This document shows positions 11,113-20,433 of a DNA stretch of 64,000 bases, in pieces; position 1 is the first letter of the stretch, and every line of letters starts with the position of its first letter. Below the pieces are notes generated by a model. That model was not told where the DNA came from. It ran no database searches and saw only the letters and a program-made list of their open reading frames with translations. The stretch is from Aureobasidium sp. EXF-3400 (lineage: Eukaryota > Ascomycota > Dothideomycetes > Dothideales > Saccotheciaceae): NCBI GenBank assembly GCA_024195585.1, contig SWBL01000196.1, forward strand, positions 1-64,000. Reading direction: 5' to 3'. A program made the translations under genes and the position numbers.

Positions 11113-11826
11113 TTTGGAAGTGTTCATGGTTTCTGTTTTAGTATACAATCACATTTAGCGAAGGTGCCTGGAGTAATAGGGAGATATCAAACAAGGATGA
11201 ATTCACTATCGAACACTGCTCATTTCATGAATCATGGTGAAGGAGCTATTGTGCTTTGTTTATTGTAAATGAATCGGTGAAACACAATTGTCGACAAAGT
11301 GAGGACAACTATTCTTGTCTCGATCAATAGGAAACAAAAGGGTTGAGACAACAGCAGGACAAAAGAGACAATGACTTTCACAGCCGAGTCTCGGAGTGAG
11401 CGAGAGACATGAATAGCATGAATAGGCAGCGACCGAGGGGCAGGGCCGTGCGTGGACCCCTCGAAAAAAGTGGCTTGGCATAAGTATAGTGACGATCGCT
11501 CTTGCTTCCATCAGTCACAGCAAACTCACTTCGACCATCCAACACCGAACTCTGCGTTTTCCACCGCAGGACTCGAGTCTCGCAAGCCTTTTCCATTCTT
11601 TGTTCTACCCAGTAACGCACCTTCTCTATCGAACCCGCAGAGAGAGGAAACCACCGACTTTCGCTCGCATTGCGCAACTTTGCGGCCGCTCACAAGCAAC
11701 TGAACAAAGGCCATTCACTCTTGTCCGCCGTCTTTGGCAACTCGCTCTCTCACCATAACAACCAATCACCTACACACCTACTACTCTCCCGACCTCACCC
11801 ATTCCCCCTCCCATCCGACCGCCGCC
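11113..11826. other. Intergenic MET30-MEX67
   Basis: About 710 bp holding the MET30 3' end and the MEX67 promoter. CT- and C-rich tracts near 11740-11826 precede a good GCCGCCATGG start context for MEX67. Nothing else seen. Confidence 0.55.
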
Positions 11827-13912
11827 ATGGTGTCTCAGAAGAAGCCCACAGGTGTTGCGCGCAACGCTCGCGGCGGCGCTATCGCAAAGAGAAAGGGCAG
11901 AACCGATCGCGATGGCGACCTCGTCATGGATCCTACTGCGCGCGCTCGTCCTGGTGGTGGTATCAACAAGGGCGGCAAAGCAGGCGGACCTAAGCCGCGA
12001 GGCGCAAAGGCTGGTGCTCGCGGCGCTGGATTCGAAAAGCAGCTCGCCAGCCATGTCGGAGGCTCATCAGCCCCAGTGCGCACGCGACCAAGCAGAGGAC
12101 TAGAAGAACTCCGGATCACCGGCCACAAGAACAGCAAGGCAGCTTCAAACACAGATGGCGGCATGAGTTCGCTCATCGTCTGGGTCGAAAAGAGAGCCTC
12201 GCTCAAAGCCAAGAGAGCCGTCAAAGTCAAGAAGGTACACCCATCGAAACCCACCCATCTCACCTTCTCCCAGTCGCCAGGTTCGGTCCGCTTTCGTTTG
12301 CAGCCAATCTCAGAACGACGACCAGAAACCTCGACACTGTTGCTTTATCCCTGATGCGCCATCAGGCCTTTTCTTTTTCAAAATGTTGTACTAACGTTGT
12401 ATATAGTCTCGAACCGAAGGTGATGACCTGCTGATTTCTGTGCCCGGAGAAGACGCCGCCCATGTGTTGCGCATCGATGGCTTCGTCTTTGCTGGAGCAA
12501 ACATCAAGATCGAACGAGCCTCCGCCCAGGACCTCGACACAGGCACTTCCACCGAGAAAACCATCGCTATGCTCCAAGGTGTCCTCGCCAGGAGATACAA
12601 CCCCGAGCTCAAGATGCTCGATCTCAGCAACCTCGGCGAAGACGCTGACCTCAAGGCTGCTCAAATCTTCGACAAGAGCTCAACCACGAGCAAATTCTTC
12701 CCTGCCTTGATGAAGGTTTTGGATAAACAGTTCAAATCAAATGCAGAGAAGAATGAAGCTATCATCAGCGTCACGCTCGCCAACAACCAACTCACAAGCG
12801 TCAGTCCCGTCACAACTCTCGCCCAGACTCTGTCACAACTCAAGAACCTCGATCTGTCAAACAACGCCTTCAAGGACCTGGATGCTCTTGAGCCATGGAG
12901 ACGCAAGTTCTCCAAGCTTGACCACCTCATCGTCACTGGCAACCCTCTGGAACAGGCCGAGCCCGACTATGCCACAAAGCTCTTGGCCTGGTACCCCAAA
13001 CTTCGTCTCCTCAACACTATCCAAGTCCGCTCTGACCAGGACGCCGAGACTGGTCGTCAAGTTACCGACATCCCCTTCCCTATCAGAGGTCCCAACTTCC
13101 AGGACGAAGGTCAGATTGCCGAAAACTTCTTGCGTACCTTCTTCGCTGGTTACGACACAGATCGCGCCACCCTGGTTCAGCACTACTACGACGAGCAGTC
13201 CGACTTCTCCTTCTCTGTTAACACCGCCGCTCCTCGCGACCCCACAAAGGCCAGCGACACTGCTCCTCAGGAATGGGACTCCTACATCAAGGGCAGCCGC
13301 AACCTGAAGAGAATCACACAGCTCCCTGCAAGACAAAGCCGCCTCTCCCGTGGTGCTCAAGCCATCCACGAAAGATGGGCTACCCTTCCTGCCACTCGCC
13401 ACCCCGACCTTGCCACTCAGCCTCAGAAGTGGCTCCTCGAATGCCAATCACAACCCGGTGTCCCTGATCCTACTGGCGCATCACCTGTTGGTGTCGATGG
13501 CTTCCTCATCACCGTCCACGGCGAGTTTGACGAGATCGACGTTAGCAACGGTCAAGTCAAGAAGAGCCGCTCTTTCGACCGCACCTTCATCCTGGGTCCT
13601 GGCGGTCCTACTGGCGTCCGCGTCGTCAGCGACATGCTGACAATCCGCGCTTACGGAGGCTTTGCCGCCTTCGAACCCGACCACAACGAACTACAAGTCC
13701 CTGCCGAGGCCGTCGTGCCCGTGCTTCCACCAGGACTTACACCCGAAATCGCCGAACAAATGGTCATTGAGCTCCAAAAGCAGACATCCATGACTGTTCA
13801 GTATGCAAAGGACTGTCTCGAGCAGGTGGCCTGGGACTTTGACCGCGCCCTGCAAGCCTTTGCTGCCGTCAGAGCCAACCTGCCTGCCGATGCTTTCGTT
13901 CAGCCCGCTTAG
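11827..13912 (+). CDS. MEX67: mRNA export factor Mex67, 637 aa
   Basis: Principal mRNA export receptor (NXF1/TAP family), working with Mtr2 at nuclear pores. Exons 11827-12234 and 12407-13912 are joined in phase 0 over a 172-nt intron with an ACTAAC branch and TATATAG acceptor. Order: a Gly/Arg/Lys-rich N-terminus (RGGAIAKRKGRTDRDGDLVMD, then KAGGPKPRGAKAGARG), an RNA-binding-like region, leucine-rich repeats around residues 250-330 (ITLANNQL-type and LKNLDLSNNAFKDLDAL), and an NTF2-like domain from about 371 (AENFLRTFFAGYD) to about 550, with VDGFLITVHGEFDE and FDRTFILGPG. A TAP-C/UBA-like end runs from about 580 (QMVIELQKQTSMTVQYAKDCLEQVAWDFDRAL). The start has a strong Kozak context. Confidence 0.93.
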
Positions 13913-14932
13913 GAGGAATCATCGGTTATGGATGAGGTGGAGGATTTCTTTACTTTCTTTGCTCTCAAGGTCGCCACAAGTTGAAGGCAAGATCACAACA
14001 CTGGTGGCTGCCACCTTGTCGACCCAACGCATGCATTTTCAACAACGGAGTTTTTTTCTTCTTCAAGCATTTTCAAAGGCACCAAAAAACAACCAACATG
14101 GGGGTGGCTGGTCAAAGGGACCTTGGGGATCCGCGATGCTTTTCCTTTCTTTTCTTTCTCAATTTGCGAAGGCGTTTAATGGTGTTGATGGGGGTTTATG
14201 AGGTTCGTCCTCACTTTGTTTTTTTGATTCATTCTTTTGTTTGCCTCTACTTCTGATTGAAGGGCATTGATGGCCGGAAGAGAGGCCTGTTTTTACAAAT
14301 CCACGACAAGACCATGATATGTCTCATGAAGAGGCAGTCGAGTACATAGAAGGTGTGACCAACGTGGGCATCAAATCAAAAGACGCTCGTTGTTACACAC
14401 AAAACACATAACTATCTCGTCTTCAATCAAGGTCAAACGTGATGCTGTATACGGTAACATGTGATGAATTTATCTGACTCGAATTGCGAACATTCTGCTT
14501 CTGCTTTCATCATGTCTGACATACTCTCTTTCACACATCAAACCGGTGGTTAAAAACATTTGATGCCTTTTGTAGGAAGCTTTTATTGTTCTGTGATTCA
14601 GCACTCAAGACATGAGAACTTGGCTCTCAGAAACAGAGAGAAGAGGACCAAATAATATATAACAACTTCTATGGCTTGGTTTGCAAACATCCTCTACTTG
14701 AGTGTTTGACATATCCTCTTCTATCATATTGAAACAGTGGTAAAAACGTTGATGCGTTTTCGTAAAAAGCTTTTATTGTTTCTTCTATTCGAGCACCCAG
14801 AAATAGAAAGTGTGCCTCTCAAAGACAAAGAGGACCAAGATAAACGCCAGAGACACCAATTCCTTATCCAATGCCATGCATTTTTTGCCCTTTTTTCATT
14901 ATACTCCGCGGACCTTTTCAGCGCCGTCAACA
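13913..14932. other. Convergent intergenic region with tandem duplication
   Basis: About 1 kb between the 3' ends of MEX67 and the mutase gene. It is rich in T and A runs, as expected of 3' UTRs and polyadenylation regions. It contains a diverged direct repeat of about 190 bp (listed separately). Confidence 0.6.
14508..14842. repeat. Imperfect tandem direct repeat, period 190 bp
   Basis: Copy A (about 14508-14652) and copy B (about 14698-14842) align over their length: GTGGT(T)AAAAAC, TTGATGC(C/G)TTTT, AAGCTTTTATTGTT (14577 and 14767), CTCTCA(G/A)A and AGAGGACCA. Copy B contains a short inverted repeat, AAAACG at 14743-14748 and CGTTTT at 14755-14760, around TTGATG, and the palindrome AAAAGCTTTT just after it. 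It lies between two convergent genes, so it may be transcribed as 3' UTR. Confidence 0.75.
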
Positions 14933-16790
14933 CTACTTAGCAGCACCATACTTTCTCACAATCTGTGCAACAGCAGCAGCAAGGTCTTCAGCTTCAGCAC
15001 GTGTGCTAGCCTCCGCATACACACGAACAGCATCTTCAGTTCCAGAAGCACGAGCGAAACTTCTGCCGTCCTTGTACTTGGCGACGACCTTCTCGATATC
15101 CTTCTGTGCGCCAGCGGGAGTGGCGAGTTGACGCTCTGCAGTACCTTCGACAGTGGTGAATTGGTTGCGATCGGCGACTTCGACGCGGACGAGACGGTTG
15201 GGAAGGTCGGTGTAGGTTTGTAGCCATTCGGCGCAGCTGAAACCTTTGTGGGCGAGAATTACCTCCACGAGCAAAAGGTCGGAGAGGGCGTCGCCGACGG
15301 TTTGGTTGATCAGGTCGGTTAGGGCCTGCAGAGTGGTGAGAGCATCGGCCTGGGCAGGTGATTGGGGCTGGTGGGTGTGAATGGCCTTGAGAGCGGAGGG
15401 AGAGAAGACCACGGTGCCGTGTCCGTTGGCCTCGAAGTAGACACCGACATCGAAGCGAGTGGCAGCGTGATGCAAGTGCTTGACACCAGTAGGGGTGCAG
15501 ACGATCTGCAGACCCAAGTTCTTCTGGATGTATGTTGTCGAGGCACCGTTAGCGTATGCAGTCTGGACGACGCCGACAGTAAGCTTCTCCATCAGACCAG
15601 ATTGACGAGCAAGTTCAGCAATGAACGAGGCGGCAAGCGTAGCAATACGGTCGCCATCCAGGAGTCTGAAGACATTCTTCTCGTCTTGGAAGTAGAAGAC
15701 GATACGGTCAGCATCACCGTCCAGCGAACAGCAGCGATCTCCAGGACCAGCCTTGGATGAGGGAGGTGCGCGCTGGTTGGTTTTGACAAAGTCGGCACCA
15801 CACTGTCTTGGTTAGAGCTGCAGAATAGCATCGAATTTTAGGGCAACTCACCTGATGGTTCAAGCTTTCGGGCTTGTGAACGTCATCGTTGACGACTCTG
15901 ACATCGAGACCACCATCTGTAGCAGCAGGAGGAAGGTATTTGAGCAATTCACGTAGCTTGGGGCCTCCGACACCGTTTGCGCAGTCAACAGTCAAGTGAC
16001 CCTGAGGCTTTGTGTGTTCCATGGCCTGCTTGTAAGCAGCAGCCAGCTTCTCGTAGTAGCCTTTCTCGCTGACCTCACCGTACTCATCCTGAGTGCCTTT
16101 TGTGTTGACGCAGCGGACCAGGTAGTGGAGTTGAGGGGTGGTGAGGATTCGGTAATCGGTGACCTCAGCCTTGGTGGCAGTCAGAGCGTCGTTGAGGCAT
16201 TCGACCAGGCGGGAACCCGAGGCACGAGTGTCACGAGCAAAGATGACTCTGGCAGGGGCATCGAGGTTGATCTTGAGCGTCTTGACGAGGTCGTTGTATA
16301 CTTGGACGAGATGATCGTCGGAGTCGGCGTTGGCGAGTTGAGTAGCGTACTTTTCCCATGAAGCCTCGAGCATCTCACCCTAGATGAGCGGTCAGACGTG
16401 GGTTTGAGCTGAGAGAAGGCAGGACAATAGAGTATACCATAGGATCGACGAGCTTGACGCCATTGTCCTCGGGAGGATTGTGACTGGCGGTGATCATAAC
16501 ACCAATGGTCTGGCCATTGAGCTTGCGCGAGCGCAACGAGGCCAGGAGTCCAACACGGTAGACGACCGAGTCGAGGATGTTGCTGATGATGATGAGTTGG
16601 TATACAGAACGACAGGTGGAAGAGGGACATACGCCTTCATACGGAACTGGTATCATGGTCAGCACTGTGTATACAGCATCACATTCGTTTAGCAGCTTAC
16701 ACCGGCAGTACCATACTGGAACTTGCCCACCAACTCGGCGGGAGTGGTGTGCTTGGCCGAAGCCTCCTTGACAGCTTGGTCGTGGCTCAT
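14933..16790 (-). CDS. PCM1: Phosphoacetylglucosamine mutase (PGM3/AGM1/PCM1), 548 aa
   Basis: Interconverts GlcNAc-6-P and GlcNAc-1-P in UDP-GlcNAc synthesis, feeding chitin, N-glycans and GPI anchors. Five exons: 16790-16701, 16646-16633 (only 14 nt, encoding FRMK and part of A), 16582-16438, 16379-15852 and 15802-14933. The introns are 49-58 nt with canonical ends. Visible family motifs are YGTAGFR across the first junction, the phosphoserine loop [11 protein letters not shown] with Ser68, the metal-binding loop DGDADR at about 287-292, the sugar loop FEANGHGT, and the phosphate loop ASGTED at about 511-516. The length matches the family (about 540 aa). All key residues are present. Divergent to mL40 with 358 bp between start codons. 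Confidence 0.95.
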
Positions 16791-17148
16791 TGCAAGTATC
16801 GAGTGGTTGTTTGACAGTTGATGCAATATGTCGAGGTGTCAAGCAGAGAAAGAAATCACGGTGGAAGGTGAATGGTTGGCCTCGATGGTGCAATATTATT
16901 AGACATGGAAACGTCGATATGAAACCCAAAGCAGCCAAATGCGGGCAAGATTGACTGCGGAGTTGCGAGCTGCGGAAACTCTCAGGAACTCGGTCCGATC
17001 ACGCCAAGCCCTAGTTTTTAGATGTCAATCCGCCCATTGCACTGTCTATACCGGCCCTGCTCATTCGTTCTCCAGACCCCTGTCGCCATCTCCAGATCAA
17101 CCCATATATACAACATCTTCCGCCTGTCCACAACATACTCCAGCCGCC
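16791..17148. other. Short divergent promoter between PCM1 and MRPL28
   Basis: Only 358 bp separate the two start codons, so regulatory sequence and 5' leaders must overlap or be very short. A CATATATAC stretch sits about 45 bp before the MRPL28 ATG. No other motif stands out. Confidence 0.5.
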
Positions 17149-17756
17149 ATGAACAGCCTCTTCTCTCTCCGCTGCCTTCGCAGCGCCGCTCCGCAAATCA
17201 CCGCCTCTCCCGCTACATCTCAACCCAGCACCATTCTCCGCGCCCTGCAACAATCGAGATCATTCTCCAGCACACCCGTACCTCAAAAAAGGAATCGCGG
17301 TGGCCCAAAGAAAGATGCTCGCATCCGTGAGTCTACCTACTCGCAATTGCGCCTTAACCCAGTACTGACTACTTTCAAAAAGAATTGATCCGCTACTTCC
17401 TGTCGCATCCCCTCACACCTAGACCGCTCAGATTCTCCCGCGATCGTTATCTCAGACATTGGACCATCCACCGCGCATGGCAAATCTACAAGGCTCAGCA
17501 GCGCACACAGCACGAGCGTGATCTCGAACGCCAATACCAGAGCATGAGAGACGCATGTGAGGCTCTGCGTCTCATGGATTCGGCTGGACACATTGTGAAG
17601 GAGGGAGAGGCTGCCGCACAGGGAAAGAACGTCGGAAGGTTGTACAGAATCGCCATGATGAAGAACGACATCTGGGGCGGTGTCCCTATTGAATACGCTC
17701 GCATCCAGACCGACAGCCCAAGCACCGATGGCTGGAACCACGGCTGGACGAGGTAG
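17149..17756 (+). CDS. MRPL28: Mitochondrial large-subunit ribosomal protein mL40 (MRP-L28), 183 aa
   Basis: Protein of the mitochondrial 54S large ribosomal subunit. Exons 17149-17326 and 17383-17756 are joined in phase 1 over a 56-nt intron (GTGAGT, ACTGAC branch, AAAAAG acceptor), giving KKDARIQLIRYFL. The N-terminus is an Arg/Ser-rich mitochondrial presequence (MNSLFSLRCLRSAAPQITAS, then SRSFSSTPVPQ with a likely cleavage site). The mature part carries the family signature HPLTPRPLRFSRDRYLRHWT followed by IHRAWQIYKAQ. It ends GVPIEYARIQTDSPSTDGWN HGWTR, as in other fungal L28 proteins. Confidence 0.92.
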
Positions 17757-18320
17757 ATCTTCTCTTTCTTGTCTTTGTGCTATTTACCTTGTATCATACT
17801 CTGGCCTGAATCTCATACGGTCTACTGCTTTTGAGCGAAATCCAAAAATCTTTCACAACCTTCATCACAATCTCAAATGCATGGAATATCAAACGCTACA
17901 ATGAAACCAGTCAGCATAGGTAGTCTGGTGCAAAGCGTGAAACGACAAGCAACCAAATGTTTACAATCTTGGGCCAGCCTGAATGTGCAGACTGCCCAGG
18001 ACCTCTAAGATAGCAACAAAGAATATACTAAAGGGAAACGGTGGCATCGAAATGAGCGGATATTGGGTCAGGACGTACCCTCATGGCCGCTTCCAAACAT
18101 GTCCCCGAGGGACATCAACACGACTTAACAAAGGAAGAGATTCAATCCGGCTTTTCAACACCGTGCCCACAACGAAAAGAAAGCAAAACAACAGAAGAAA
18201 TAATAATAAAGACCTGCCCTTGGTAACACTTGACAGTCCGCTTGTATCCCGCAAACAGAAAACGCCATCCCAATGCTGGTCATAGATAGTAAAGAAGGCC
18301 GTGGGTGTGCGTGAGACATC
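17757..18320. other. Convergent intergenic MRPL28-RHO2
   Basis: About 560 bp between two convergent 3' ends. A-rich stretches (around 18175-18210) are the only notable feature. No gene seen. Confidence 0.55.
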
Positions 18321-19227
18321 TCAAAGAATGATACAGCAGCCTGCACGATCTTTTTTGTCGACCGCGAGCAGAGCAGCTCGGGTAGCCGCCTCGAAAACAT
18401 CGTCGACTCCGTCACCTGTCAGACTACTGCATTCCAGGTACTTTCGTGCTCCGATGAGCTCCTTCATATCCTCGCCGGCCTTGCTGGTAATGAACTTTTG
18501 ACTCCTTTTGCGCATCTCCTCTTGAGCAACGGGGTCGTCACGGAGATCTTTCTTGAGTCCGACCAAGATGATAGGTACTCCAGGACAGCGCTCAGTGGCT
18601 TCATCGGCCCACTTGTGCTTGACGTTTTCCAGAGAGTCCGGTGTATCCATAGAGAAGCCTATCAGGATGACGTGGGCTTGCGAGTAAGCCAATGGTCGCA
18701 GACGTTCGTAATCTTCTTGTCCAGCGGTATCCCAGAGTGCTAGTTGTACAGACTTGCCGTCTACACGGCAGTCGGTCACGTAGTTCTCAAACACGGTTGG
18801 CACCTATAAAAGAGTCAGTAAGCCAGCAAGAAAACACTGGATCGATCAAGGTCGTACATATCGCTATAGCAAAGTTAGCAAATGCCAGGGTCGTCTAGGA
18901 TGTAATAACACATACAGTAGGAAAGTACCCAAGAGTAAACACACTCAGTAAACTGGTCTTTCCGCAAGCACCATCACCGATGATGACAAGCTTCCTGGAG
19001 GAGAAGGGAGGTTAGCTCGGATTGACCGAAAACAAACAACAAGGGAACCTATGCTAGCTATTTCTGTCTGGACGTCACGTCTATATTCTGCCATAGCGAC
19101 CCGGCACGAACAGAACCTCGAGAGCTCGAAATGGGGAAGGAGATCGGAAGACACAAAAATAGTGTCTCGCGGTTGTGGGCCGGGTATAAACACACCTTCT
19201 CATAACACCTTCTTCTTGCTGAGGCAT
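18321..19227 (-). CDS. RHO2: Rho-family GTPase Rho2, 199 aa, with a 6-nt microexon
   Basis: Membrane-anchored small GTPase controlling cell-wall synthesis and morphogenesis. Four exons: 19227-19196, 18994-18916, 18863-18858 and 18803-18321. The introns are 201, 52 and 54 nt, with GCTAAC and ACTGAC branch sites in the last two. The product starts [20 protein letters not shown]. The P-loop GDGACGKT spans residues 17-24; switch I reads [14 protein letters not shown], where RY is encoded by the 6-nt exon; switch II is [30 protein letters not shown] is typical of Rho2 rather than Rho1. The C-terminal CIIL is a CAAX geranylgeranylation signal after the CC pair. The length equals that of other Rho2 proteins (about 200 aa). 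Confidence 0.93.
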
Positions 19228-20433
19228 TTTGACGCGATTTCTCCAGGACAATCCGACGGAGGTGTTGAGATTCGGTGCGACAACTGGTTGGGACAGGGAC
19301 ACAGGTCGAAGATCGAGAAAAGCGTTAGGTCAACAGTCGGACGGAGTGACTGGCTGACGATACGGTTAGATACGGGAAAGTCGGGGAATGTAGAGTTGAT
19401 GACGCGGTGGTCGGGGGTCGTAGATTGCTGTATGGGTGGTCGGGTTGGAACAAGACGCTAAGGTGAGGACGTAGGTGAGGCGGGAGAAGAATTGCAGTCA
19501 GACCGGGTCGGGTTGATGAGCAGAAGAGAGATTGAGAGATTGAGGAGTCGACTTGAGTTACAGAGTGGGCTGTGCTTCCGCGTTTCAGGATGCAGTCTTG
19601 ATTACGCCTCGAGCGCAGAACTACAAGGTTTGACAGGATGTCACACAGGAAACTAGTCTGCAAACGCGAAAAGTTGGAAGATGTTTGGGAAAGGGAATCA
19701 CGATAGGGCTAGAAGACTCCAGGTCGACAACATTGGGGAGCTCGGCACCTAGACGGACGGAACACACGAGTCCGTAAAGGAAGGAGCTTCGTGGCTCACT
19801 CTCACCGCCTTGGCACATGAAGATGCTGGTAACTAAACTCATAATAGTCCCGAAGCCTGCATTGGACCCATGAATACATACCATTGATCCCAATGTCAAT
19901 AAGCAATTGTATACCTGCAGGAAGCTATAGCTTCGTGAGAGCTATACCGAAGGCCTCAAGCTCCTGTATCTCTCATGAACACGAATCACTCGATATCAGC
20001 GCAAGTGTCAGGGTGCTGTGGGCGTGATTAACGGGTGTCGCTCCTTCCGGCATGTGTGACCAATCAGACCAAGCAAGGGCTACTAAGCCGGATACTGCCG
20101 AAAGGGTGTTGAACAGGACAAGACTGACAGGTGGATTGGTAGCAATAGGCTCATTCGAGATAGACGCATATTTGGCAGAGAATCGCATTGTCTTTCATAC
20201 ACTAATTGTCGAATGCTCGTTGACTCGCTGCGTTCGCCTGGATTACACGAACTGTTTCCCGCGCCTTCTCTACCAGGCTTCAGCGCACGGCTTTGACCCC
20301 CGCCAGCCTACCAACTCACCAACGCCGATCTCCACTTCACACTGACATAGCACCCTCGTCCACCAAGCCTTGCGCAGTCGCTGTACCTTCCGGAGCGGTT
20401 GTTGCAAGTCCTGGTCTCACCCTCGCCCACAAC
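19228..20433. other. Divergent intergenic RHO2-NST1
   Basis: 1.2 kb holding both promoters. No RNA gene, repeat or clear regulatory palindrome seen. The NST1 frame stays open to about 20293 but contains no ATG before 20434. Confidence 0.5.

Noticed and set aside
20293..20433. N-terminal extension of the NST1 frame
   Set aside because: The open stretch contains no ATG before 20434 and its composition is unlike NST1 proteins.
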